From NCBI GenBank assembly GCA_031406155.1, contig JANOGW010000101.1, positions 1 to 64,000 on the forward strand: a stretch of DNA of 64,000 bases, read 5' to 3'. The notes under the pieces were generated by a model. The model was given only the letters and a program-made list of their open reading frames with translations. It was not told the origin of the DNA and did no database searches. Shown here piece after piece: positions 8,582 to 17,180 of the stretch (the stretch's first letter is position 1; each line of letters opens with the position of its first letter). This stretch comes from JACMNW01 sp031406155 (GTDB lineage Bacteria > Pseudomonadota > Alphaproteobacteria > Rhodobacterales > Rhodobacteraceae). Both the position numbers and the translations under genes were made by a program.

Positions 8582-9664
8582 ATGTCATTTGATAAAATTG
8601 CCGTTCTCGGCCTTGGCAAGGTTGGGCATCTTGCCGCCCAACTGCTGGTGGACGCAGGCTTCACCGTCACCGGCATCGACAGCCGTGATGTAAACGCCCC
8701 GTTCCAAACCCGCACGGCAGACCTGACCAATATCGCAGGCCTGCCGAACGTGCTGCAAGGCCAGGACGCGGTGTTGTCGTGCCTGCCCTACCACGTCAAC
8801 ATCGGCGTCAGTACGGCGGCGCATGCGCTGGGCCTGCACTATTTCGACCTGACCGAAGACGTGCCCACCACCAAACACATCCGGGAGCTGGCAAAAACGT
8901 CGAAGGGCCTGATGGCCCCGCAATGCGGGCTGGCACCGGGGTTTGTCGGCATAGTGGCCGCTGATCTGGCGGCGCAGTTTGACAAGGTTCGCTCCATCCG
9001 CCTGCGTGTCGGCGCGCTACCGCAGAACCCAACCGGTCTGCTGGGCTATGCCTTCAACTGGTCGCCCGAAGGTGTGGTCAACGAATACCTGAACGATTGT
9101 GAGGTTATAGAAGAAGGCACGTTGAAAACCGTTTCTGCCATGGAATGGCTGGAGACGATCTATATCGACGGGATGCAACTGGAGGCTTTCACCACCTCTG
9201 GTGGGCTTGGCACGATGTGCGAAACCTATGCCGGCGTGATTGAGAACCTTGATTACAAAACGATGCGCTATCCTGGCCATGTGGCCCTCATGAACTTTTT
9301 CTTCCACGAGTTGCTGATGCGCGAAAACCGCACCGAGGCTGGCCGCATATTGACCAACGCCAAACCCCCGGTTGACGAAGACGTCGTCTACGTCCACGTC
9401 GCCGCCGAAGGCTGGGTCGGCGGAGCACTGCGCCGCAAAGAATTCGTGCGCGCCTATTACCCATTTGATATCGCGGGAAAATCTCGCACTGCAATCGCCT
9501 GGACAACCTCGGCTTCCGTCGTTGCCGTCATCGAAATGGTCCGCGATGGCAAACTGCCGCAGCACGGGTTTTTGAAGCAGGAAGACATTCCGCTGGCGCC
9601 ATATTTGGCCACCACAACCGGCAATTTCTACCAGATCGGCCACCGCAGTCGGCATGGAGGGTAA
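8582..9664 (+). CDS. Lysine 6-dehydrogenase / saccharopine dehydrogenase-family protein
   Basis: 360 residues from ATG 8582, preceded by AAGGGG at a 7-base spacing; an upstream in-frame TTG at 8567 is less likely. An N-terminal dinucleotide fold (AVLGLGKVGHLAAQLL) leads into HYFDLTEDV, PQCGLAPGFVGIVAADLAA and RVGALPQNPTGLLGYAFNWS. These blocks match, from memory, lysine 6-dehydrogenases, which convert L-lysine to 2-aminoadipate 6-semialdehyde (cyclising to piperideine-6-carboxylate). True saccharopine dehydrogenases share the fold, so that activity cannot be excluded. No lysine-ketoglutarate reductase domain is present, which favours direct lysine oxidation. It is the last gene of the operon. 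Confidence 0.8.
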   Translation: MSFDKIAVLGLGKVGHLAAQLLVDAGFTVTGIDSRDVNAPFQTRTADLTNIAGLPNVLQGQDAVLSCLPYHVNIGVSTAAHALGLHYFDLTEDVPTTKHIRELAKTSKGLMAPQCGLAPGFVGIVAADLAAQFDKVRSIRLRVGALPQNPTGLLGYAFNWSPEGVVNEYLNDCEVIEEGTLKTVSAMEWLETIYIDGMQLEAFTTSGGLGTMCETYAGVIENLDYKTMRYPGHVALMNFFFHELLMRENRTEAGRILTNAKPPVDEDVVYVHVAAEGWVGGALRRKEFVRAYYPFDIAGKSRTAIAWTTSASVVAVIEMVRDGKLPQHGFLKQEDIPLAPYLATTTGNFYQIGHRSRHGG

Positions 9665-9708
9665 AGGGTGGCCAGGAAATTGGCCGCTTCGAACTGCAGT
9701 CAGATCCT

Positions 9709-10350
9709 TCAGCCACCAATTTGCAAGGCAAGGCGGCTGCCAAGATAATCGCTTGTCCTGTCAAAGGCCAGATCAGCAGACTGCAAATTGTACTCGGCCA
9801 CTCTGTCGGTTTCTGCAAACCAATGTCCGGTGCCGGGGTAGTCGAACGCCCGGTAAGGGCACCCGGCTTTTGCAATCGCTTTTTCCATGCCGCGCCGGGC
9901 GCTTGCACTAACCCAATGATCCTTGTCGGCGAAATGCGCGAGATAAGACGATTTGGTAGCCGAGAAATCGCCGCCGCGCGCAGCATAATGCAAGACTGTC
10001 GCACTGATATTCAATTCGGGCCGTTGCGACAGCCAAACCGCCCAGTGCCCCCCCATGGAAAACCCGACAAGGCCAATACCCTGCGAGACGGAACAGGTCT
10101 CCTCACGCAGTTCGCTGATGTTGTGCACCAAGGTCTTATAAGCCGGTTCACGTCGCCGAGCCTGCCTTAAGCGGCGCGCTTCGGTTTCCGTTTCAGCGGT
10201 CCGTCCACCAAAAAGATCAGCAAGCCCGACGGCAAAGCCCGCATTGGCAAGCGATTGCCCGTAATTCACAAAGCTGGCGGTCAACCCCCACCACGAGTGC
10301 AGAACCAGGATGCAGGGGCCTTTGGCAGAGTGTTTTGACAGGATCTTCAC
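9709..10350 (-). CDS. Dienelactone hydrolase family protein with a serine nucleophile
   Basis: A 213-residue alpha/beta-hydrolase starting at GTG. The N-terminal ILVLHSWWGLT strand-loop, the nucleophile elbow GFSMGG (Ser98, where classical dienelactone hydrolases have Cys), the acid region HFADKDHW (Asp142 or Asp144) and GTGHWF (His176) give a complete triad. It is likely a cytoplasmic hydrolase acting on an ester or lactone, with unknown substrate. It converges on the lysine-type operon with a 44-base gap holding a small GGCCA/TGGCC stem (9670-9685), and shows no operon partner. Confidence 0.75.
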   Translation of the reverse strand: MKILSKHSAKGPCILVLHSWWGLTASFVNYGQSLANAGFAVGLADLFGGRTAETETEARRLRQARRREPAYKTLVHNISELREETCSVSQGIGLVGFSMGGHWAVWLSQRPELNISATVLHYAARGGDFSATKSSYLAHFADKDHWVSASARRGMEKAIAKAGCPYRAFDYPGTGHWFAETDRVAEYNLQSADLAFDRTSDYLGSRLALQIGG

Positions 10351-10813
10351 GGGTAACTTTCAAGTGCAGGACTTGGATCAGAATCTCGACGTCGAGCCCG
10401 ATTATTCTGCGCCCTGATCCCTTCGCAAGCAAGATGCAGAGGTATCGGGTGGTCGTGGGTCATGTGCAAGGCACTGCGCAGATGTATAGTTTCGAAAGCA
10501 TCGCGCATTCGCGGATTTCTGAAAGCGAACCTTGGCCAAGTCTCCGCTTCTTTCCTGCACAGCAGACTTCAAAAAGCGATTGTTGCGCGTAATACCAAAC
10601 CAGCACCCGGCAACCATAATGCGCCCGCACAGCCCAAGCGAGGCAAGTAGTAAGTCACCGGTAACACGCTACCAAAACGCTAACAAAACGAACATACTGT
10701 TGCAATATCAATAACATAGAAATCATAACGCACGTGTTATCCCGCCAAATTCAGTTTCAAAACCCCCTCAATCCGGGCTTGCATCGCGGCGGGCATCAAA
10801 TGATGATCCGCAC
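10351..10813. other. 463-base intergenic region without a recognisable gene
   Basis: I see no convincing coding region between the hydrolase gene and modA. The right half (10660-10740) is A+T-rich for this genome and holds the dyad ATAAC-N6-GTTAT (10725-10740), about 75 bases before modA. It probably contains promoters for both flanking genes. Confidence 0.5.
10725..10740. promoter_or_regulatory. Dyad upstream of modA
   Basis: ATAAC and GTTAT are separated by 6 bases in the A+T-rich stretch before modABC. The arms point the opposite way to the CGTTAT...ATAACG arms of a classical ModE molybdate box, so it should not be called one on this evidence. It may still be a regulator site. Confidence 0.3.
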
Positions 10814-11587
10814 ATGAAATTGATCTTTCTCATCCTCTGCCAAACCTTCGCCGCCCTCTGTCCGGCCGCGTTTTCAACCCCCGTTTCCGCCGACACCGTC
10901 CTAATCGCCGTCGCTGCAAATTTCGCCGGGGTGGCAGAAAAAATCGCCGAAGACTTCACCGGCGAAACTAACCACGAGGCGCTGATTACGACCGGATCAA
11001 CTGGCAAGTTATACTCTCAGATCACCGAAGGCGCCCCCTTCGACGTGCTTCTTTCGGCAGACACAAAAACTCCCGCCCGCCTGGAAGCGGAAGGCCTCGT
11101 CGTGCCTGGATCAGTCTTCACCTACGCCATCGGAAAGCTGACCCTGTGGAGCGCCGACCCCGCCCGCATAGGCCCTGATCTCCGCGCCGCCCTCACTGAC
11201 GCCACCGTGCGTTTCATAGCGATAGCCAACTCCGACCTTGCGCCTTACGGGCAAGCCGCGCGCGAGGTTTTGCAAGGGATGGGGCTATGGGACGGCTTTC
11301 GGGGCCGCATCGTGCAGGGCCAGAATATCGGGCAGACCTTCGGGCTTGTCCAATCCGGTGCTGCCGAACTGGGGTTCGTGGCCCGTTCTGCGCTGGATGC
11401 GCCGGGGGCAGACCATGGCGGGGCGCGCTGGGACGTGCCGGATGATCTGTTCACGCCACTGCAACAGGATGCGGCACTTCTGATGCACGGGGCCGACAAT
11501 CCGGCAGCGCGGGCCTTTCTGGGGTATCTGGCCGGACCGGAGGCCCGCGCCACGATCGTCGGGTTTGGCTACGGCGTGCCAGAGTGA
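10814..11587 (+). CDS. modA: Molybdate ABC transporter, periplasmic binding protein
   Basis: A 257-residue binding protein with a signal peptide ending near STPVSADTV and the ModA core VAANFAGVAEKIAEDF, then TTGSTGKLYSQITEGAPFD, which carries the Ser residues that ligate the oxyanion. VLLSADTKTPARLEAEG and the C-terminal ALLMHGADNPAARAFLGYL are also typical. It captures molybdate (or tungstate) for ModBC. It is the first gene of modABC, and its stop overlaps the GTG start of modB. Confidence 0.93.
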   Translation: MKLIFLILCQTFAALCPAAFSTPVSADTVLIAVAANFAGVAEKIAEDFTGETNHEALITTGSTGKLYSQITEGAPFDVLLSADTKTPARLEAEGLVVPGSVFTYAIGKLTLWSADPARIGPDLRAALTDATVRFIAIANSDLAPYGQAAREVLQGMGLWDGFRGRIVQGQNIGQTFGLVQSGAAELGFVARSALDAPGADHGGARWDVPDDLFTPLQQDAALLMHGADNPAARAFLGYLAGPEARATIVGFGYGVPE

Positions 11588-12261
11588 GCCTGCCTGACCT
11601 CTCCCCCTTGTGGCTAACGCTGCAATTGGCCGCTGTCACCACGCTGGTCCTGCTGGCCATCGGTACGCCGCTGGCATGGTGGCTGTCGCAGACGGCAAGC
11701 CGCCTGAAGCCGGTGGTGGAGACGATCACCGCCCTGCCCTTGGTGTTGCCGCCGACCGTGCTGGGGTTCTATCTGTTGATCCTCCTGAGCCCGAAATCGC
11801 CTGTCGGCGCGCTTTGGGTCGACGTGACGGGCAGCACGCTTACCTTTTCGTTTACCGGGCTGGTCATCGCGTCGGTTCTGTATTCGCTGCCCTTTGCGGT
11901 GCAACCCCTGCAAGCCGCGTTCGAGGCGCTGGGCCGCGCGCCGTTCGAATTGGCGGCCACCCTGCGGGCCGGGCCACTTGACCGGTTTGCAACCATCGCC
12001 GTGCCGATGGCCGGGCGCGGCTTTCTGACGGCGGCAGTGCTGAGCTTTGCGCATACCATCGGCGAGTTTGGCGTGGTGCTGATGGTGGGCGGCAATATTC
12101 CGGGGCAGACCAAGGTCATCTCGATTGCCATTTATGAACAGGTTGAAACCATCAATTATGCCGATGCGCATGTTCTGTCGGCGATCATGCTGGTGTTTGC
12201 TTTTGCCGTTCTGTTGTTCGTCTACACCCTGAATCGCCGGTTTCCGGTACGGGTGGGCTAA
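11584..12261 (+). CDS. modB: Molybdate ABC transporter permease
   Basis: A 225-residue inner-membrane permease with about five hydrophobic helices. The cytoplasmic coupling loop EALGRAPFELAATLRAGP followed by FGVVLMVGGNIPGQT is the ModB signature. The start is GTG at 11584, overlapping the modA stop by 4 bases. It forms the channel of the molybdate importer with ModC, whose gene begins 3 bases after the modB stop. Confidence 0.93.
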   Translation: MSLPDLSPLWLTLQLAAVTTLVLLAIGTPLAWWLSQTASRLKPVVETITALPLVLPPTVLGFYLLILLSPKSPVGALWVDVTGSTLTFSFTGLVIASVLYSLPFAVQPLQAAFEALGRAPFELAATLRAGPLDRFATIAVPMAGRGFLTAAVLSFAHTIGEFGVVLMVGGNIPGQTKVISIAIYEQVETINYADAHVLSAIMLVFAFAVLLFVYTLNRRFPVRVG

Positions 12262-12264
12262 GAC

Positions 12265-13350
12265 ATGGCGCTGGAGGTGGACATATCGCTGTCGTACCCG
12301 GGGTTTGATCTGGCGGTGAAGCACCGGTTTGCGCCAGGGCGGATCACGGCCATCTTCGGGCGGTCCGGGTCCGGCAAGAGCACGCTTTTGCGCATCATTG
12401 CCGGGTTGGAGACGGGGGCAGCGGGCAGCGTCACGATGGGCGGCACCGTGTGGCAGGCACCGGGCATTCGGCTGGCACCGGAGGCGCGCGGCGTCGGCTT
12501 CGTGTTTCAGGACGCGCGGCTGTTTGCGCATCTGACCGTGGACGGAAATCTGTCCTATGCGGCCAATCGGGCAAAAGGCCTGAAGGGGCCGGGGCTTGAT
12601 ATGATTGCGCATGATTTTGACCTAGGATCGCTTCTGCAGCGACGCCCTGTGGGTCTGTCGGGGGGGGAACGCCAGCGCGTTGCACTGGCGCGCGCACTGC
12701 TGATGTCGCCGCGTGTGCTGCTGCTGGACGAACCGCTTGCAGCCCTCGACGACGCCCGCAAGCATGAAATCCTGCCGTATCTGGAACGGCTGCGCGATCA
12801 CAGCGATCTGCCCATTCTCTATGTCAGCCATTCGATGGCCGAGGTGGCACGTATTGCGTCCGACATTGTGGTGATGCAAGCTGGCAATGTGCTGCGATCC
12901 GGCACCATCGAAGATGTGCTGTCCGACCCGTCCGCCGTGCCTGTTCTTGGTGTGCGCGATGCAGGAGCGGTGATCGCAGCGCGCGTGGTGACACATCATG
13001 CCGATGGATTGACCGAGCTTGCGGTATCACAAAGCGTGTTGTTGCTGCCGCGGATGGATGCAAAAATCGGGGCGATGGTGCGCGTGCGCATTCCCGCGCA
13101 GGACGTTATCCTGTCGCTGCATCGGCCCGAGGGGTTATCGGCGCTGAACATCCTGCCAGTGGTTATCGCAGCTATCTATCAGGGCGATGGCCCCGGGGTC
13201 GCAATCGGGCTGCGTTCCGGTGAGGACCGCTTGCTTGCCCGCGTGACGCAGCGGTCCGCCGCAGCACTTCATCTGACGGAAGGTCTGGCGTGTTTCGCGG
13301 TGATTAAATCGGTCGCGGTTGCGCATGGTGACATTGGTGCCGCGCGTTAG
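12265..13350 (+). CDS. modC: Molybdate ABC transporter ATP-binding protein
   Basis: A 361-residue ABC ATPase. Walker A GRSGSGKS is at 32-39, the signature LSGGERQRVALARAL and Walker B LLLDEPLAALDD follow, and a switch His lies in YVSHSMAEV. After about residue 290 a molybdate-binding (Mop-type) domain begins (LSALNILPVVIAAIYQGDG), which marks ModC among ABC ATPases and allows feedback by the imported oxyanion. It is the last gene of modABC. Confidence 0.93.
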   Translation: MALEVDISLSYPGFDLAVKHRFAPGRITAIFGRSGSGKSTLLRIIAGLETGAAGSVTMGGTVWQAPGIRLAPEARGVGFVFQDARLFAHLTVDGNLSYAANRAKGLKGPGLDMIAHDFDLGSLLQRRPVGLSGGERQRVALARALLMSPRVLLLDEPLAALDDARKHEILPYLERLRDHSDLPILYVSHSMAEVARIASDIVVMQAGNVLRSGTIEDVLSDPSAVPVLGVRDAGAVIAARVVTHHADGLTELAVSQSVLLLPRMDAKIGAMVRVRIPAQDVILSLHRPEGLSALNILPVVIAAIYQGDGPGVAIGLRSGEDRLLARVTQRSAAALHLTEGLACFAVIKSVAVAHGDIGAAR

Positions 13351-13471
13351 GGTAGTTTGCGCGGGTCGGCTCTGGATCTTTGAGCAATAAACATTAAAAT
13401 CCAACAGGTTAAATCGATCTTCATGCTGATGCCGTAAAGCTGGCCTTGGGTGTGATGAATTGGGTGGTGGA

Positions 13472-14311
13472 ATGGCAGGGCCGTCAAATGCCGCGCCAGT
13501 CATTATCAAACGGAAGAAGATCATTCAGGGCGGCGGTCACCACGGTGGGGCGTGGAAGGTTGCCTATGCTGATTTCGTGACGGCCATGATGGCCTTCTTC
13601 ATGTTGATGTGGCTGCTGAACGCGACAACGGAAAAACAACGCAAGGGCATTGCGGATTATTTCAATCCGGCGATCCCCATTGTGCGCATTTCAGGCGGTG
13701 GATCGGGCGCTTTTGGCGGCGATTCCGTCTTTTCGGAAGAACAGCTGGCGCAGACCGGCACGGGGGCGTCGGCTCGTACCCCGTCCGATCAGGACAAAGC
13801 GAACGGTGCGGCCAAATCCGCCGATGGTACCGGCGATGGCGAAATGGCCGAGCTGCAGGAGATAGAGAAGAAACTGCTGGCCCGCGGCGGTGAAAGCATG
13901 ACCATGGAAACCATGCTGCGCCATGTCGTCACGCGCGTAACCGACGAAGGGCTTGTCATCGAGATCTTTGATCTGCCCGGAACGCCGCTGTTTGCCGAAG
14001 GCTCTGCGACGGCCGAGCCGGTGACACAAAAGGTCACCGCGATGCTGGCCGAGGTGCTGTCACTGACCAACAACAAGATCGCCATCAGCGGCCATGTGAA
14101 GGCTTACCCGATCACTCTGGTCGACAACCCCGCCTGGGATCTGTCGGCGGGGCGTGCGCAGGCCTTGCGCGAACTGATCGAATCGGCCGGGCTTGCCGGA
14201 AGCCGGATGCGGCGAATATCAGGCTATAGCGACAGCATATCGGTAACGCCGAACCCGACGGACACCCGAAACAACCGCATCGAGGTGATCTTGCTGCGCA
14301 AGGACCGATAG
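13472..14311 (+). CDS. motB: Flagellar motor stator protein MotB
   Basis: 279 residues from ATG 13472; a TTG 12 bases earlier is also open. A basic N-terminal tail (IIKRKKII) precedes one membrane helix, WKVAYADFVTAMMAFFMLMW, whose Asp34 is the proton-carrying residue of the stator channel. A linker rich in Gly, Ser and Ala leads to a C-terminal OmpA-like peptidoglycan-binding domain (ISGHVKAYP ... NRIEVILLRK). With MotA it anchors the motor to the wall and couples proton flow to torque. Unusually it stands alone, 9.9 kb away from motA (24219). Confidence 0.92.
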   Translation: MAGPSNAAPVIIKRKKIIQGGGHHGGAWKVAYADFVTAMMAFFMLMWLLNATTEKQRKGIADYFNPAIPIVRISGGGSGAFGGDSVFSEEQLAQTGTGASARTPSDQDKANGAAKSADGTGDGEMAELQEIEKKLLARGGESMTMETMLRHVVTRVTDEGLVIEIFDLPGTPLFAEGSATAEPVTQKVTAMLAEVLSLTNNKIAISGHVKAYPITLVDNPAWDLSAGRAQALRELIESAGLAGSRMRRISGYSDSISVTPNPTDTRNNRIEVILLRKDR

Positions 14312-14333
14312 GAAAAAGATCGCATTTTATCCG

Positions 14334-14348
14334 TTAGCCCGATCTTAA
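14334..14348 (+). promoter_or_regulatory. CtrA-like box upstream of flgE
   Basis: TTAG-N7-TTAA lies 61 bases before the flgE start in the 97-base gap after motB. The CtrA consensus is TTAA-N7-TTAA. CtrA control of Fla2-type flagellar genes is known in Rhodobacterales. The call rests on one mismatch to consensus plus its position. Confidence 0.5.
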
Positions 14349-14408
14349 GACCGCGCGCCGCAGGTTGTGACTTGACCAAGAGTCTCAGCAGCAGAAAGGC
14401 GCTATTTC

Positions 14409-15716
14409 ATGACAATTTCCTCCGCGCTCAACGCCGGGGTGGCGGGGCTTAATGCCAATGCCACCCGGCTTGCCACCATTTCCGACAACATCGCAAACTC
14501 TGCCACCTACGGCTACAAACGCGCGGCGACCGATTTCGAAAGCATGGTGATCACCGAAGCGCCCGGTGCTGGCAGCTATTCGGCAGGCGGTGTACGCGCC
14601 ACCACGACGCGGTTGATCAACGAACGCGGTGGACTTGTGTCAACCGCCAATGCCCTTGATATCGCGATCGCAGGGCGCGGCATGCTGCCGGTTACGCAAT
14701 CTGCCGGCCTTGGCGGGGCGGTTGGCGGCGGCACGTTGATGATGACCACGACGGGGTCTTTCAACCCCGATGCAAACGGCACCTTGCGCACGAAATCCGG
14801 CCTCGTGCTGCTGGGCTGGCCCGCGAATGCCGATGGCACGATCCCGGTGCTGCCGCGCGACACGATTGCCGGATTGGTGCCCGTGGTGGTGAATGCCAAC
14901 CAGCAGGCGGGTGATCCGACCACCGAAATGAAGCTTGGCGTGAACCTTCCCGCAACCAACACCGTGGCAGGCGCGCCCGGCACATCGCTGCCGCTGTCGG
15001 TGGAATATTTCGGCAATCTTGGCACGTCCGAATCGCTGGGCGTGACGTTCACTCCAACGGTGCCGGGGACGGGATCGTCGAATGAATGGACGCTGGTGTT
15101 GCGCGATTCCGCACAGGGCAATGCGGTTGTGGGCGAATATACCCTGACATTTGACGAAACGCGCGGCAATGGCGGCACACTTGCCAATGTCGCTGTCGTG
15201 TCGGGCGGCGGTTATAACGTGACGGACGGAACCCTTGCCCTTACGGTTGCGGGCGGCCCGCTAACGCTGACCATCGGCAAGCTTGGCGATCCCAACGGGT
15301 TGACGCAGCTTTCCGACAGCTTCGCGCCGACATCCATCACCAAGAACGGCTCGCCCGTTGGCAATCTGACGGCGGTTGAAATCGATGAGAACGGCTATAT
15401 CACGGCCACGTATGACACCGGCTTTACCCGTCGGCTGTACCAGGTGCCGCTGGTCGATATGCCGAACCTGAACGGACTTATCGCGCTGGACAATCAAACC
15501 TATGAAGTGTCGCCCAATTCGGGATCGTTCTTCTTGTGGGATGCAGGTGATGGCCCGACAGGATCTGTCGTGGGGTACGCCCGCGAAGGATCGACCACTG
15601 ATGTTGCCGCCGAACTGACCAACCTGATCCAGACGCAGCGCGCCTATTCGTCCAACGCCAAGGTCATCCAGACCGTTGATGAAATGTTGCAAGAAACCAC
15701 CAACATCAAGCGATAG
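14409..15716 (+). CDS. flgE: Flagellar hook protein FlgE
   Basis: A 435-residue hook subunit. The N-terminal MTISSALNAGVAGLNANATR, then LATISDNIANSATYGYKRA, and the C-terminal LTNLIQTQRAYSSNAKVIQT form the paired coiled-coil D0 region of axial proteins, with a variable Gly/Thr-rich middle. It polymerises outside the cell into the universal joint linking rod and filament. It heads the flgE-flgK-flgL-flgI unit, with a CtrA-like box just upstream. Its C-terminal motif recurs nearly unchanged in the neighbouring FlgK. Confidence 0.93.
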   Translation: MTISSALNAGVAGLNANATRLATISDNIANSATYGYKRAATDFESMVITEAPGAGSYSAGGVRATTTRLINERGGLVSTANALDIAIAGRGMLPVTQSAGLGGAVGGGTLMMTTTGSFNPDANGTLRTKSGLVLLGWPANADGTIPVLPRDTIAGLVPVVVNANQQAGDPTTEMKLGVNLPATNTVAGAPGTSLPLSVEYFGNLGTSESLGVTFTPTVPGTGSSNEWTLVLRDSAQGNAVVGEYTLTFDETRGNGGTLANVAVVSGGGYNVTDGTLALTVAGGPLTLTIGKLGDPNGLTQLSDSFAPTSITKNGSPVGNLTAVEIDENGYITATYDTGFTRRLYQVPLVDMPNLNGLIALDNQTYEVSPNSGSFFLWDAGDGPTGSVVGYAREGSTTDVAAELTNLIQTQRAYSSNAKVIQTVDEMLQETTNIKR

Positions 15717-15725
15717 GGGTAACGG

Positions 15726-17177
15726 ATGAGCATTTCCGGCGCCCTTTCGAACGCGCTTTCGGGGCTGACAGCCTCGTCACGGTCGGCCGAGCTGGTGTCG
15801 AACAATATTGCAAACGCGCTGACCGAAGGCTACGGGCGGCGCGATCTGACGCTGGGCCCGCGCAGTCTTGGTGGCATCGGGCAGGGTGTCAGCGTCACCG
15901 GGGTGACACGGGCGGTGAACCAGATCCTGCTGTCGGACCGGCGCGTGGCGCAAGCTGGCACCGGTGACCGGCAGGCACGGGCGACGTTTCTGGCAAATCT
16001 TGAAGCGGCCCTTGGGGTGCCCGGTGCAGAAGGCGCGCTGACGGGGCGCGTTGGTGCACTGGAAACCGCGCTGATCGAGGCGGCAAGCAGGCCCGAGGCG
16101 GAGGGCCGTCTTGCTAGGGTCGCCGACACCGCGCGCGCGCTTATCTCGCAGATCGGGGCCGCTGCTGCCTCGGTGCAGACCGCGCGTGCACAGGCGGATC
16201 GCAGCATTGGCGAAGACGTCAAAGGGGTGAACTCTGCGATGGCGCGCGTCGCCGAAATGAACGTCGAGATTCGCAGCCACCTCAGTTCGGGGCGTGATCC
16301 GTCGGCCTTGATGGATCAACGCCAACAGTTGATTGACCAGATTGCCGCCGTGGTGCCGCTGCGCGAAGTGCAGCGCGACCATGGCCAGATCGCGCTGTTC
16401 ACGACCGGTGGCGCAGTGCTGGTCGATGGGCGCGCTGCCGAGTTCGGCTTTACGAGCGTTGGTGTGATCGAGCCTGCGATGACGGTTGGATCGGGTGGTC
16501 TGTCGGGGCTGACGTTGAATGGATTGCCGATTGCAACATCCGGCCCCTACAGCACCATTTCCGGAGGCACCCTTGCGGCCAATTTTGCGATCCGTGATGA
16601 CCTGGCCCCTGCAGCGCAGACCCGGCTTGACGCTGTCGCGCGCGATCTGGTGGGCCGGTTCAACGGCCTTGATACGACAGTTGGCCTTGGTGATCCGGGG
16701 CTTTTTACCGACGCCGGGGCCGCGTTCCTGCCCGCCGACGAGTTGGGCCTTGCGCAACGCCTGCGCCTGAACGCCGCCGCCGACCCGCAGCAGGGCGGTC
16801 AATTGTGGCGGTTGCGCGATGGGTTGGGGGCGCCGGCCTCTGGCCCAAGCGGCAATTCATCCTTGCTAAGTGCGCTACATGCCGCGCTGACCACACGGCA
16901 ACCGCAGGTTTCCGGCGATTTCCCGCCCGGAGCGCGAAGCTTTGCCACCCTGAACGCCGACATGCTGTCCGCCGTTGGCACGGCACGGCTTTCGGCGGAC
17001 AGCGAGGCCAGTTTTGCGGCTGCAAGGTCTGAAGGGTTGAAGGTGCAGGAATTGCAGGGCGGCGTCGATACCGACCGCGAACTGCAGGACCTGCTGCAAA
17101 TAGAAAAGGCGTATGCGGCCAATGCGAAGGTTATTCAGACGGTTGACGCAATGCTTGATCTGTTGCTGGGGATATAA
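15726..17177 (+). CDS. flgK: Flagellar hook-associated protein 1 (FlgK)
   Basis: A 483-residue junction protein. The N-terminus MSISGALSNALSGLTASSRS followed by ELVSNNIANALTEGYGRRD and the C-terminus LLQIEKAYAANAKVIQTVDAML are the D0 helices of FlgK. The DPSALMDQRQQLIDQIA segment is also typical. It forms the first junction ring between hook and filament. It starts 9 bases after flgE and ends 3 bases before flgL. Confidence 0.92.
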   Translation: MSISGALSNALSGLTASSRSAELVSNNIANALTEGYGRRDLTLGPRSLGGIGQGVSVTGVTRAVNQILLSDRRVAQAGTGDRQARATFLANLEAALGVPGAEGALTGRVGALETALIEAASRPEAEGRLARVADTARALISQIGAAAASVQTARAQADRSIGEDVKGVNSAMARVAEMNVEIRSHLSSGRDPSALMDQRQQLIDQIAAVVPLREVQRDHGQIALFTTGGAVLVDGRAAEFGFTSVGVIEPAMTVGSGGLSGLTLNGLPIATSGPYSTISGGTLAANFAIRDDLAPAAQTRLDAVARDLVGRFNGLDTTVGLGDPGLFTDAGAAFLPADELGLAQRLRLNAAADPQQGGQLWRLRDGLGAPASGPSGNSSLLSALHAALTTRQPQVSGDFPPGARSFATLNADMLSAVGTARLSADSEASFAAARSEGLKVQELQGGVDTDRELQDLLQIEKAYAANAKVIQTVDAMLDLLLGI

Positions 17178-17180
17178 TCC

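Noticed and set aside
10725..10740. A ModE molybdate box in front of modABC
   Set aside because: The arms ATAAC...GTTAT are in the opposite orientation to the classical CGTTAT...ATAACG arms, and no other candidate was found, so it is listed only as an unexplained dyad.
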